NCBI GenBank assembly: GCA_036560485.1
Contig: DATBRC010000037.1
Coordinates: 1-64,000 of the forward strand
Length of the DNA stretch: 64,000 bases
Source: DATBRC01 sp036560485
GTDB lineage: Bacteria > Pseudomonadota > Gammaproteobacteria > Burkholderiales > Burkholderiaceae_D
Direction of reading: 5' to 3'
Shown: piece after piece, positions 25,018-34,616 of the stretch
Layout of the letters: each line of letters opens with the position of its first letter
Position numbering within the stretch: the first letter of the stretch is position 1
The notes under the pieces: generated by a model
What the model was told of the DNA's origin: nothing
Database searches by the model: none
Seen by the model: only the letters and a program-made list of their open reading frames with translations
Translations under genes and position numbers: made by a program

Positions 25018-26583
25018 TCAGGGAGTCCAGATCAATTTCATGATGAAGTTCGCTTTGGCTTTGTCATCGTCTATGCCTTCTTTGCCGTTGAGGGTGACTG
25101 TTGGACGGATATCAAGCGGTGCTTTCTTCACTTCCACTTGCAGTTGCTTGTTTTTTGTTAGCGCAATTGTGAAGCGGTTGACACTATCAAGTGCGCTACG
25201 ATAATCGTTTTGAAACGGATCGATAGCTCCTTCAATTATCAAGATTTGATATGGCTGTTTGGGAATGCCGATGAGTCCCATTGGCGGTGCAGTTTCGACG
25301 GCGGTTTTTAAAACAGGCGGCGGTTCCGTTGCGCCGGATACTGGCGCAGTTTCACTTAGCTGCCATTGCATCTGATTGATCCTGATTTCCGGCAAGCCAC
25401 TTAAGGCTTGGCTGACAATGCCAAAAAGTGAGGCTGGTTCCGGGGTGTTTTGAGAAATCATTTTCTCAATATCCACCGTATCTTTCATATTCTGAGGTTT
25501 TGTCACCGTATTGGGCATGCTGCGGATAAGTGCCGCATACTGATTTTCAGTAAGATGAATGTTTTCATTTAATTCGCTGTTTTTTATTTGCGCATCGAGA
25601 ATCGCAATGCCAGTCATGCCAGCCCATATTATGCCGCCTATTAAAGTCGCGGCACTCAATCCATAGATAGCCGTTCTTGTCTGCCAGAGTTTGTAGAATC
25701 GTTCCTGCTCAAGCAATGCATAGTGCCGCTCGGGCGCATTGTTGCCTAGTACGGACAAGAAGAGCGGGTCACATATCGACATGCCGGCCATGGACTTCAA
25801 GCCGAGAATGTGGGCTGCTTCATCGAATGCAATAAAACGATAAAGCACTGACGATGTATCTTCACACACCGTTTTCAATGCGTCCAAATTATCATCATTG
25901 GCAATGATGGCGATATTGATCATTGCGCCGATTGGCAACTGCCGTGTGCTGGCCAGGAATTGACGGGTCTTGGCCAGTTCTTGCGTGACAGATTCGGCAA
26001 TGGCGCCAGGATCCATGTTGGAGAGAGGCGTAATACGGCTGAAGATCAGGCTGCCGCCTTGCAGATAACTTTGGCGCAAGCCGCTCGACTGGTGAGTAAC
26101 CAACAGCAATGGGCCGCTATCAAGTTTGAATTTTTTGAATAGAACCGTGCTGAGTAAAGGAAGCGAGAAAATTCCCGCTAGAGGCACATTCTTTTCTATT
26201 AATGCATCGACCCAAGGTTTTACCAAAGAAGGATTGGTCAATGCACTGAACAGCACATGATCATCTTTGCGTCCCGTCTTTTCACGTCCCTGAATCATTC
26301 CTTGGCGGAAGGGCGTGTCGCGATAAATCTGACCGATACGCCGCCTGATCAATGTACGGCGTGCATTGCCTGTCACATGTGGCATGGTATCGCGCTGAAA
26401 CGACTCTTCAATCAGATCGACCAACACATATGCAACGACTTTACTGTTGGCGGCCAGATACGTGGAAAATTCTTCTTGTCCGAATATGTCGTTCTGGAAT
26501 TCGCGGACAACGGAAAGACCTCCCTTTGCCCAAGTGTAGGCTGTGAGATTGTTATTATTTAAATAGAATAGCTGCTTGCTCAC
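25018..26583 (-). CDS. PilM-PilN-like fusion (GspL-type scaffold protein)
   Basis: 521 residues. Residues 1-300 form a cytoplasmic domain lacking catalytic motifs but ordered like the actin-like PilM/GspL fold. One membrane helix lies at about 305-329 (YGLSAATLIGGIIWAGMTGIAIL), followed by a periplasmic coiled coil and an alpha/beta domain with two long Pro-rich insertions. The layout equals a fusion of PilM and PilN, as in GspL. In the MSHA locus these parts are separate genes (mshI and the following gene). It precedes the PilO-like gene by two bases. Confidence 0.75.
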   Translation of the reverse strand: MSKQLFYLNNNNLTAYTWAKGGLSVVREFQNDIFGQEEFSTYLAANSKVVAYVLVDLIEESFQRDTMPHVTGNARRTLIRRRIGQIYRDTPFRQGMIQGREKTGRKDDHVLFSALTNPSLVKPWVDALIEKNVPLAGIFSLPLLSTVLFKKFKLDSGPLLLVTHQSSGLRQSYLQGGSLIFSRITPLSNMDPGAIAESVTQELAKTRQFLASTRQLPIGAMINIAIIANDDNLDALKTVCEDTSSVLYRFIAFDEAAHILGLKSMAGMSICDPLFLSVLGNNAPERHYALLEQERFYKLWQTRTAIYGLSAATLIGGIIWAGMTGIAILDAQIKNSELNENIHLTENQYAALIRSMPNTVTKPQNMKDTVDIEKMISQNTPEPASLFGIVSQALSGLPEIRINQMQWQLSETAPVSGATEPPPVLKTAVETAPPMGLIGIPKQPYQILIIEGAIDPFQNDYRSALDSVNRFTIALTKNKQLQVEVKKAPLDIRPTVTLNGKEGIDDDKAKANFIMKLIWTP

Positions 26584-26620
26584 ACTTTACTTTCTAAAAC
26601 TGATTTTGATGACCAATAAT

Positions 26621-27826
26621 TCAAGTCCTGATCTTGCTGATCGTGCCATAGATTGGCCCCAGAACCGACAGCATGATCCATCCTAATATCAATCCGAGAA
26701 TGACCGTCATGACCGGCTCAATCAAGGTTTGTACTCTCTCGATCATTTCGTTGACTTCACGATTATAAAAATAACCGACATTGTTTAATGCAGTGTCAAG
26801 CGATCCGGTGGATTCACCAATTTTCAACATGCGGATAACCAGCGGCGGGAAGATGCCTGTATTTTGAAATGCTGCCGTCACGCTTTGTCCCTCCGCAATA
26901 AAAACGCCAGCGCGTTGCAAGCCATCAGCAATCACCAGATTACCGACAATGCCTTCTGACAGCCGCATGCAGTCCAGAATCGTGATACCTGACGCATACA
27001 TCAAACCAAAGAAAGTGGCAAAGCGTGCCAAAATGATTTTGTGCATGATCGGACCGATCATGGGTATGCGCAGTTTGTAATCATCCGCCTTGTAACGCGC
27101 TCGCGGGCTACTCTTGATCCATGCGACAAGGCCGATAACGGTCAATATCGGCAGTGCAATTAAAAGATACCAGTAGTTGATGATAAAAGCAGAAACGGCG
27201 ATCAGCGCTACGGTATGGATGGGCAATTCGCCGCCCATGTTTTTGATAAATCCGGTTAATTGCGGAACAAGATAAACCATCAGAAAAACGGTCACACCCA
27301 ATACCACTGAGCCGACAAATGCGGGATACATGATGATCTTCTTCGTTTGTGCAGCAAGTTCATCTTCCCATTTCAAACTGTCGCTCAGATTTTTAAATAC
27401 GATGCCGATTTTTCCGCTCTGTTCACCGGCCATGATCAAGCTGGTAAATGTTTGAGTAAATATTTTTGGGTGACGGGCAAGTGCGGCCGATAGCTGTGAA
27501 CCACCTTCAATGTTTTCAATCAGATCAGCAACGATTTCCTTGAGGCGCGGTTGATTGGTGCTGTCGCGCAGGTCGGCCAGTCCATCGAGTATCGGTACGC
27601 CGGCGGTAGTCAACTGCTCCATGTGAAAGCAAAAATTGATCAGGTCTTTTCTGGTGATGCTGCGGGACCCGAACGAAAAACTTTTCTGGCCAGCGAGCTT
27701 GCAATCGATTAAATCGAGATCCATGCGCTTCAGACGCAATTCAAGATCCGGCACATTTGCTGCGTCCATGCTGCCGCGAATTTTTTTTCCGGCAAGATCA
27801 ATCGAACTGTAGGAATACATCGCCAT
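26621..27826 (-). CDS. GspF/PilC-type platform protein
   Basis: 401 residues with the duplicated T2SSF domain. First half: LINFCFHMEQLTTAGVPILDGLADLRDS to LIMAGEQSGKIGIVFKNLSD. Second half: FATFFGLMYASGITILDCMRLSE to MLKIGESTGSLDTALNNVGYFY. Three membrane segments include VGSVVLGVTVFLMVYLVPQL and the C-terminal VMTVILGLILGWIMLSVLGPI. It is the inner-membrane platform driven by the adjacent ATPase, whose stop it overlaps by one base (TGATG). It is a paralogue of mshG at 37.3 kb. Confidence 0.92.
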   Translation of the reverse strand: MAMYSYSSIDLAGKKIRGSMDAANVPDLELRLKRMDLDLIDCKLAGQKSFSFGSRSITRKDLINFCFHMEQLTTAGVPILDGLADLRDSTNQPRLKEIVADLIENIEGGSQLSAALARHPKIFTQTFTSLIMAGEQSGKIGIVFKNLSDSLKWEDELAAQTKKIIMYPAFVGSVVLGVTVFLMVYLVPQLTGFIKNMGGELPIHTVALIAVSAFIINYWYLLIALPILTVIGLVAWIKSSPRARYKADDYKLRIPMIGPIMHKIILARFATFFGLMYASGITILDCMRLSEGIVGNLVIADGLQRAGVFIAEGQSVTAAFQNTGIFPPLVIRMLKIGESTGSLDTALNNVGYFYNREVNEMIERVQTLIEPVMTVILGLILGWIMLSVLGPIYGTISKIRT

Positions 27827-29529
27827 CAGAGCAACCTGTCAGTCAAGTCCACAACGCGTGAAATTTCATCGAGAGAGCTACTGCCGTCCAATACGCGCCT
27901 TACGCCATCGTCGACCAATGTGCGGAAACCATTGGCCAATGCAGCAGCGCGTAATTCTCGGGTGGTGGCGCGGCGCGCAATCAAGTCATCCAGGTCGGAA
28001 TTGATTTTCAGCAGTTCCATGATGCCTTGCCGGCCTTTGTAACCTTGATGCGCGCAATGATCACACCCTTTGGCTCGATAGATCGTCACTGGCGGATGGT
28101 CATGATCCAGGCCGAGCAAACGCCTCTCAACCTCATCCGCCTCGAATGGTTCTTTGCAGTGATCGCATAGTCTGCGGATTAGACGCTGTGCAACGATGCC
28201 GATGATATTGCCGGCCATGATGTCGGGCAAAATGCCGATATCCAGCAAGCGAGGAATGGCACCGATTGCGGAGTTGGTATGCAATGTGGAATAAACCTGA
28301 TGTCCTGTCATCGCGGCACTGAATGCCATTTCGGCTGTTTCAGTATCGCGGATCTCACCGACTAGAATGATGTCCGGGTCTTGCCGCATCATTGAACGAA
28401 TACCGTTGGCGAAACCCATCTTTGCCGATTCGTTGACTGATGTCTGACGGATCATGCTCATCGGATATTCAACAGGGTCCTCCAGCGTCATGATGTTGAA
28501 GCTGTCGGTATTGACATGATTCAGCAGCGAGTAAAGCGTGGTCGTTTTGCCGCTACCGGTCGGGCCGGTAATCAGAATGATGCCCTCTGGACGCGCGATC
28601 ATCAGTTTGAGCAAAGTCAGATCATTGTCTTCAAGCCCGAGTCCATCAAGCGGCACGATGCCTTTCTGCCGGTCCAGAATACGCAGCACAAAGTTTTCGC
28701 CATGTGTCGTTGGATGCGCGGAAGTACGGAAATCGATTTGTCTTCCTGAAAATGTAATCGAGATGCGACCATCTTGCGGCGCGCGCGTCTCGGCAATGTT
28801 CATGTTGCTCATGACTTTTAATCGCACCGCCATTGCCGGCCAATAGTTTTTGTGCAAGCTGCGGATTTGCCGCAGGATGCCATCAATACGATACCGAATG
28901 CGAAGAAAAAATTGTTCCGGCTCAAAGTGAATGTCGGATGCATTGTGTTGTACTGCATCTGCCAGTAGCGCATCGATCAGACGCACCAGCGGCTGGCTGT
29001 ATTCATCGGAGACGGTTTGCAGGCTTTTGTAATTGATTTCGCCTGTTTCAATTTCCTGCAGAATACCGTCGATCGATAACTCGAAACCATAATACTGGTC
29101 GATCGAGCGCATGATTTCCGATTCGCTCGCCAGCATTGGTGTGACAGCAATATCCTTGCCCAGCATCGCACTGATCTGGTCGATCACGATGATATTGCTG
29201 GGGTCTGACATTGCCAATGTCAGGTTACGCTTGTTCTTGTCGAATTCGAGGGGAAATACGCGATAACGCTTGGCAATATCCTTGGTGATCATTTTGATCG
29301 CAGTCGCATCGACCACCATGCCGGTCAGGTCGGTACTTTGCTGGTTGAGGTTTTCGCTCAACGCTTCGCGCACAGTGGCTTCTGTGACGAAGCCGAGGCT
29401 GATCAGTAGTTTGCCGAGTGGCACGCCGCTGCGTTTTTGTTCGGTCAATGCAATGCGTAGTTGGTCTTCGCTGATCACGCCTTTCTGGATGAGCTGCGTA
29501 CCTAAAGGAAGTTTCCGCTTTTCTGCCAT
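27826..29529 (-). CDS. GspE/MshE-type assembly ATPase with altered c-di-GMP motif
   Basis: 567 residues. The N-terminal MshEN-type domain has two repeats, but the first motif reads P-L-G (Pro8) where MshE has R-L-G. The ATPase domain holds Walker A GPTGSGKTTTL, the Asp box FNIMTLEDPVEYPM, Walker B DPDIILVGEIRDTETA and the His box TGHQVYSTLHTN. A four-Cys zinc site (CDHCKEP and CDHCAHQG) follows. It powers subunit assembly of the 19-35 kb machine. Loss of the c-di-GMP-contacting Arg suggests it does not answer to c-di-GMP as MshE does (inference). Confidence 0.93.
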   Translation of the reverse strand: MAEKRKLPLGTQLIQKGVISEDQLRIALTEQKRSGVPLGKLLISLGFVTEATVREALSENLNQQSTDLTGMVVDATAIKMITKDIAKRYRVFPLEFDKNKRNLTLAMSDPSNIIVIDQISAMLGKDIAVTPMLASESEIMRSIDQYYGFELSIDGILQEIETGEINYKSLQTVSDEYSQPLVRLIDALLADAVQHNASDIHFEPEQFFLRIRYRIDGILRQIRSLHKNYWPAMAVRLKVMSNMNIAETRAPQDGRISITFSGRQIDFRTSAHPTTHGENFVLRILDRQKGIVPLDGLGLEDNDLTLLKLMIARPEGIILITGPTGSGKTTTLYSLLNHVNTDSFNIMTLEDPVEYPMSMIRQTSVNESAKMGFANGIRSMMRQDPDIILVGEIRDTETAEMAFSAAMTGHQVYSTLHTNSAIGAIPRLLDIGILPDIMAGNIIGIVAQRLIRRLCDHCKEPFEADEVERRLLGLDHDHPPVTIYRAKGCDHCAHQGYKGRQGIMELLKINSDLDDLIARRATTRELRAAALANGFRTLVDDGVRRVLDGSSSLDEISRVVDLTDRLL

Positions 29530-29632
29530 GGTTTACTGCCTATTCATTGGTTGCGTCAGAAGTTCCAGCGATCAAAATTAAGGGCGAGGGTGAGTCAAAA
29601 TAACCGTGTGGGCATAAGCGTTGCCTACCCTG

Positions 29633-31126
29633 CTAGCTTCCAGGCGCCGACTGCAGTTGGTTGATGCGGTCCTGAATGGATACGTTGTTGAAATTGCCCG
29701 GCTTGTTTTGTGCAAGTGTCAAAGCACGTTGATAAAACTCCAGCGCCAATTTTTTTTGGTCCAGCCGATCCAGGCTGATCGCCAAATTAAATGCGTAGTC
29801 AGGATTGTTCGGTGCTGCACCATATGCACGGAAATAGGCTTGCTGTGCATCAGACCAGCGTGACTGCTGTGCATATAAATTACCGAGGGTAAACATCAGT
29901 GCACCTGATTGCGGATTTTGTGCAAGTGCTTTTTTCAGCCGGCTTTCCATTTCTGATGCATCGCCTCCCTGCAGACCGGTGAGACCGGCAATTGCATCAG
30001 GATCGGATGGGTCGAGTTCCAGCAATTTGAGATAGAACGATCCGGCTTGGGTATCTTGTTTTCGACTGATTGCGATGGCGGCCATGCCGAGCAAGGCATC
30101 GTGATTATTCGGTTCGTGCTGCAAGACGGTTTGGTATTGCTGCTGTGCTGCAGTCAGATCGCCGCTCATGAAGAATTGATAGGCCTTGCTGAGCGCTGGA
30201 TTGATGTGACTATCGGTTGTGGTTTGTCGGATATCGATTGCTTCTGCTCCTGCTTCTGACACTGGCGCACGTTTCCGTTGTACGGATGCTTGTTCACGCC
30301 CCGATTTGCTGGAAGCAGTTTGTGGAATTTGCATTGGTGGTGGAGCGGTGGGTTGCTCGGCACTTTTCTGTGTTAGCGCAGCTGTTTGTACTGGAGCACC
30401 TCCATTGTTGGCCTCTCTGACTGGTGTTGCCTCAGGCGTGACAGCTGGGGTGGGGATGGGAGAAGGTGCATCGTGTATCGGCAATGTTTTCACCAGCATG
30501 GTGGAATTCTGCGGCGCTAGTTGCAGGTAGTAGTAGCCACCGCCTAAAAATAATGTGACCACAAAGATGCCACCGACAACAATCCATAGCGCACGCCGGT
30601 TGGCATTAGGTTTTTTGGATGTAAAAACGGCTTTGGCTTTCTGCTGCTCCGCCAGAGCTTTTCCAGATTCCATCGCCGCAGCCTTTTGTAACTCGAGTCG
30701 CATTTTTGCGCTGAGCTGCTGCGATACAGCCTCGCTGTCCGAGCGGTTATTATTATCGAGTTGTGAACTTTGCTGATAGTCGCTCGTCTTGTTCTGCGAA
30801 CTATACGACGCATCAAAATTCGATGTGACAGGTTCAGGCTCGTTGAAATTTGTTACAGGGACTTGAGTTGAATAGGCCGGTTCTGACATTGCCGGCTCCG
30901 GATCGGTCGATCGAGTATTCTCGGTGGCGACTGGCGACAATTCCATATCCAGCATATCCAGGTTGACTGCTGATGATGGCTGACTGGGTTCCTCATGCGA
31001 CGGGCTGATCTCGTCATTCTGAATTTTTAGCGGATTTTTTTCTTCCGCAACGTCGGTCGATGGAGAGTTGCTTTGTTTCTGCTTGGCGTGCTCGGCTTTC
31101 TTGAGCGCTTGCATCAATAAGCTCAT
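29633..31126 (-). CDS. MshN-like TPR protein
   Basis: 497 residues starting MSLLMQALKKAEHAKQKQ, a start like that of MshN-type proteins. A long, Pro/Ser/Thr-rich cytoplasmic region leads to a membrane segment (ALWIVVGGIFVVTLFLGGGYYYLQL, about 180-205), another low-complexity linker, and five TPR units (AYQFFMSGDLTAAQQQYQTVLQHEPNN onward). Its start overlaps the secretin stop (ATGA). It probably aids secretin or pilus assembly in the 19-35 kb machine, as MshN does in the MSHA system. Confidence 0.82.
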   Translation of the reverse strand: MSLLMQALKKAEHAKQKQSNSPSTDVAEEKNPLKIQNDEISPSHEEPSQPSSAVNLDMLDMELSPVATENTRSTDPEPAMSEPAYSTQVPVTNFNEPEPVTSNFDASYSSQNKTSDYQQSSQLDNNNRSDSEAVSQQLSAKMRLELQKAAAMESGKALAEQQKAKAVFTSKKPNANRRALWIVVGGIFVVTLFLGGGYYYLQLAPQNSTMLVKTLPIHDAPSPIPTPAVTPEATPVREANNGGAPVQTAALTQKSAEQPTAPPPMQIPQTASSKSGREQASVQRKRAPVSEAGAEAIDIRQTTTDSHINPALSKAYQFFMSGDLTAAQQQYQTVLQHEPNNHDALLGMAAIAISRKQDTQAGSFYLKLLELDPSDPDAIAGLTGLQGGDASEMESRLKKALAQNPQSGALMFTLGNLYAQQSRWSDAQQAYFRAYGAAPNNPDYAFNLAISLDRLDQKKLALEFYQRALTLAQNKPGNFNNVSIQDRINQLQSAPGS

Positions 31127-32955
31127 GACCCGTCCACCTTTGCAGGCTCAGCTTTGGATTTGGGGTGTGTTTCCGAATAGGGTTCTTTATTGAGCGGACC
31201 GGAATTATGCAAGAACTCGCGGAAATTCTTGTAATCGCCATTGATGCTTGCATCCTTGACCACAATAGGCCGCATGAAAATGACCAATTCCGTTTTCGTC
31301 GTTTTTTCATTACGATTGCTAAAGGCTGCGCCGACAAACGGAATCCTGTTCAGGCCCGGTATCGAGTCCTTCGTATTGTTGATTGAATCCTGCATCAATC
31401 CACCCATTACGGCAACCTGGCCACTGCTGATCTTGAGCATGGATTCCATTTCCCTGGTCTGGATGATAGGGACATTGCTAACGACGGGGACGGCAGCATT
31501 TGCCAGAGCAGGATTAGGATCCTGCACATAGCCGATGATGCGGGAAATACTGGGGCGTACATTAATCGTGACTTCATCGGTATCCGCTATTTGAGGTGTA
31601 ACGCTCATGACGAAACCGACCGGCACAGTGTGCAATTCAGAGGTGTAAGTCGATGTCGGCAAAGCACCGGCTGTTGTGGCAGGGGTGTTGTTGACATTGA
31701 TCGTGAAATAGACACTGGTATCGACCACTTTAAGCAAAGCAGTCTGATTATTCAGCACACTGATTTTCGGGCTCGATAATACTTTGACCTTGCCGAACGA
31801 TTCCAGCAATTGGATGGTAGCTGCAATATTCCCGATGACTGAGGCAGGGTTGGCATATTGCAGTGAGAATAGACCGGAAGTTGAATTGGGTGCCGATACG
31901 TTGTTTGGCAGCGGCGAAGTGGAACTGGATGAAAGAGCTGAACCTGTTTGCGTTTGTCCGATGTTAAATCCCGCATTGTAATTCGGGACGCCGGTCACAG
32001 GATCGCGCGTGAAATTGCGCAGGCTTTGCCAATTTATCCCTTGCTGGTATTGATCGCTTAGCTGTACTTCAACTACAGTCGCTTCGATCAATACCTGACG
32101 CTTGGAGCTGGATAACACCAGATCAAGGAACTCCTGGATTTTTTCATGTTGGCGACCTGTAGCGCGTACTGCGATAATGCCGTTTTCCGGATTGGCGATG
32201 ACCGAAGCGGCTTCACGGAAGGTGCTTTGGCGTGATGAGTTGGCAGTCGGTAGAGAACTGGAAGCCGGAGAAGGGGACGCAGCAGGAGCTTTGGCGCCCG
32301 CCTGATCACTTGCAGAGTCGGATTGACTGCCAGGTAATGTTTTGTCAGTCTCACGCAAAATATCCTTGATATTTTGTACCAGCGTGCTCCAGAAATTATT
32401 GTCAGACTTATCTGAAACGGACGTCGTCGAGTTATTGTTGCCGGCCCCGCCGGTTCCGGCGTCAGTACCGGTCGAAATTTGCGTTGCGATGCTGTTGCTG
32501 CTTGTAGTGCTACGTGCAACGTTGACGTAATCCACTTTGTAATTGCGCAAGAACGGTGTGTCCGGAATGACGGTCAGCGTAGAGCCGTTCAACTCATAAC
32601 GCATGTCGACTTGCTTTGAGATGCGCGACAGGATTTGCGGCAGGGTTTGGTTAATGGCATTCAAGGTCACTTCACCTTCAATGCCGGGATGGATATCGAC
32701 ATTCAGTTTTGCGTCGCGTGCGAGTGCAAACAGCAATGATTGCACAGCCACTTTATAGACGGTCACGCTATACGTTTCAACTTTGGGTGTTGGCTTGGGC
32801 GGGCTGATTGACGTGCTTTGCTGAACCGGTTCGGGGATGGAGCTTGTCGGTTGCGATGTATCTTTGATATGTCCTGTCGATGGTGCCACCGGCTTCGTCG
32901 TACAAGCCGAAAGAGTAAAACAAAATAAAAGGGTGGCAGCAACTTTAGTCATCAA
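31123..32955 (-). CDS. secretin of the second pilus-like system (MshL-like)
   Basis: 610 residues. The lipobox LSACTTKP near residue 19 predicts an outer-membrane lipoprotein. An STN-like domain (SLLFALARDAKLNVDIHPGIEGEVTLNAINQTLPQILSRI) is followed by a Ser/Thr/Ala-rich linker and a domain with VRATGRQHEKIQEFLDLVL. The secretin core includes VLIEATVVEVQLSDQYQQGINW and the VPXXXXIPXXGXXF-type ending SIPGLNRIPFVGAAF, with LVIFMRPIVV. It should form the outer-membrane gate. It is a paralogue of mshL at 50.5 kb. The next gene overlaps it by 4 bases. Confidence 0.92.
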   Translation of the reverse strand: MMTKVAATLLFCFTLSACTTKPVAPSTGHIKDTSQPTSSIPEPVQQSTSISPPKPTPKVETYSVTVYKVAVQSLLFALARDAKLNVDIHPGIEGEVTLNAINQTLPQILSRISKQVDMRYELNGSTLTVIPDTPFLRNYKVDYVNVARSTTSSNSIATQISTGTDAGTGGAGNNNSTTSVSDKSDNNFWSTLVQNIKDILRETDKTLPGSQSDSASDQAGAKAPAASPSPASSSLPTANSSRQSTFREAASVIANPENGIIAVRATGRQHEKIQEFLDLVLSSSKRQVLIEATVVEVQLSDQYQQGINWQSLRNFTRDPVTGVPNYNAGFNIGQTQTGSALSSSSTSPLPNNVSAPNSTSGLFSLQYANPASVIGNIAATIQLLESFGKVKVLSSPKISVLNNQTALLKVVDTSVYFTINVNNTPATTAGALPTSTYTSELHTVPVGFVMSVTPQIADTDEVTINVRPSISRIIGYVQDPNPALANAAVPVVSNVPIIQTREMESMLKISSGQVAVMGGLMQDSINNTKDSIPGLNRIPFVGAAFSNRNEKTTKTELVIFMRPIVVKDASINGDYKNFREFLHNSGPLNKEPYSETHPKSKAEPAKVDGS

Positions 32956-33067
32956 TTTTGCACAATCAAGGTTTCGCAGATGTTGCGCTTCAGGAATTCT
33001 AAGTCAAAATCATGATTTCAACTAATCTTCATTGGTAAAAGTCGTCTCCAAGCTACAGTTTGCTCTA

Positions 33068-34573
33068 TTAAGGCCACAGATCATCGCTATGTGACTTGCT
33101 GATTTCCCCTCTTATTCCTTGAATGGTCCTGATTTGTAGCAGCCGATTGCCCAGCTGAGCGGTAATTTTGGCGCGTGTTTTGGTGGCTTCATCATGTGTT
33201 TCAAAACTGCCATAGAGGATGCCGAACCGTGCCATACCGCCAATTCGACTCGGGTAGAGATGCACCGGCAGGTTGCCGATATCGGTCTCGATTTTTTGCA
33301 CATACTGCGCTATTTGCTGGTGATCCTCTGCGTCCATCAATGCCAGCTGGAGGCTGTAGTGCTTCATGTCTTCATTCTGTAACCAGCTCTTTGAGTCGTT
33401 TAATTTTTGTAGAAGAATATCTTTCGTCGCTGTGGCGGCCGGTGCGGCCGGCGTGCCGGGCGGATTTGCTTTTGTTCGAGTTTCATTTTTGGGCAAGTCG
33501 GGGGTTGCGGCTACAACTGCAGTGGCAGATTCCGATGCTGGTGCAGTTGCGGGAACTGTCGTCGATGCCGATGCAGCTGAGGCTGGTGCGCTGGCCGCAA
33601 TAGGTGCAACAGGCTGAATGGAAAGTGAGCGAGCTGCAGGAGTGGCCGGGGCTGCGATTTTTACTTGCGGCCAGAAAGTTTGCCAAATCACGATGGCACT
33701 TGCGGTGATTGCAATCGAGAGGGCGCCCGCCAGCATCATCTTGCGGCGTCTTCTGGTGGTGGCCGTATAGGAAAATTCGCTATCTTCAATGGCAGCTTTG
33801 ACATGCTTTCCTTCGATCGAGTGAGAATTGTCGGCGAAGGCAGCCAGCAAGGATTTGTCTGCCAGGATGCTGATGCGCCGCACAATTCCTTCCGATACTG
33901 TGCTGATCAGTTTGATGGCTTTTTTTGTAAAGATATCCGGGCCGTGATATCCGGCAGTACGCATGCGGAACATCAGAAATTCAGGGATGACTTCCAGTTC
34001 CATCGGCGGCACTTTGAAGCTATGGGTAATGCGTTCCTTGAGCTGACGCATGCGAGGCAGGTTCAGATTCTCGTCCAGTTCCGGTTGGCCGAACAGGACA
34101 ATCTGCAGCAACTTGTGATGGGCGGTTTCCAGGTTGGAGAACAGGCGAATTTCTTCCAGCGTGTCGAGCGGCATTGCCTGAGCCTCCTCGATCAGCAGCA
34201 CGACTTGCTGGCCTGCGACATGCTTGGTGATGAGTTCATGCTGCAGTATCCGGATCACTTCGTCAGGCCGTTTTCCGCCCGTCGCCAGACCCAGCTCTCC
34301 CGCAATTGCATACACTACCTCTTCGCGGCTTAATGTCGGATTGACCAGGTAAATGATCACCACGTTTTCCGGCAGCATATTCTCAAGCATACGACACAAC
34401 ATGGTTTTGCCGCTGCCGACTTCGCCTGTCACTTTGATAATTCCTTCACCGTGCGTGACCGCGTAAATCAGCGCTTCCAGTATGGCGCCGCGCTTGTTGC
34501 CGGCGTAGAAGAAAGCCGGATTCGGTGTGATTCCGAAAGGAGATTGGTTCAGACCGTAATGAGAGAGATACAT
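33068..34573 (-). CDS. MshM/ExeA-like AAA ATPase with C-terminal SPOR-like domain
   Basis: 501 residues. The N-terminal AAA domain begins MYLSHYGLNQSPFGITPNPAFFYAG, with Walker A VTGEVGSGKTMLCRML and Walker B VVLLIEEAQAM, as in MshM and ExeA. A membrane segment (MMLAGALSIAITASAIVIWQTFW, about 282-304) is followed by an Ala/Pro-rich linker and a C-terminal SPOR-like region (YPSRIGGMARFGILYGSFETHDEATKTRAKI). The MSHA copy (mshM) stops just after the membrane segment, so the SPOR-like tail is extra. ExeA-type proteins help secretin insertion through peptidoglycan; a SPOR domain would aid glycan binding. Confidence 0.88.
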   Translation of the reverse strand: MYLSHYGLNQSPFGITPNPAFFYAGNKRGAILEALIYAVTHGEGIIKVTGEVGSGKTMLCRMLENMLPENVVIIYLVNPTLSREEVVYAIAGELGLATGGKRPDEVIRILQHELITKHVAGQQVVLLIEEAQAMPLDTLEEIRLFSNLETAHHKLLQIVLFGQPELDENLNLPRMRQLKERITHSFKVPPMELEVIPEFLMFRMRTAGYHGPDIFTKKAIKLISTVSEGIVRRISILADKSLLAAFADNSHSIEGKHVKAAIEDSEFSYTATTRRRRKMMLAGALSIAITASAIVIWQTFWPQVKIAAPATPAARSLSIQPVAPIAASAPASAASASTTVPATAPASESATAVVAATPDLPKNETRTKANPPGTPAAPAATATKDILLQKLNDSKSWLQNEDMKHYSLQLALMDAEDHQQIAQYVQKIETDIGNLPVHLYPSRIGGMARFGILYGSFETHDEATKTRAKITAQLGNRLLQIRTIQGIRGEISKSHSDDLWP

Positions 34574-34616
34574 GGCTTCCCTATTGGTGTGTCGTCGTGC
34601 TTCAAATTCGATGCCA

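Noticed and set aside
33665..34333. Plus-strand frame (222 residues) inside the MshM-like ATPase gene
   Set aside because: Antisense to Walker motifs of a convincing gene and without a domain of its own.
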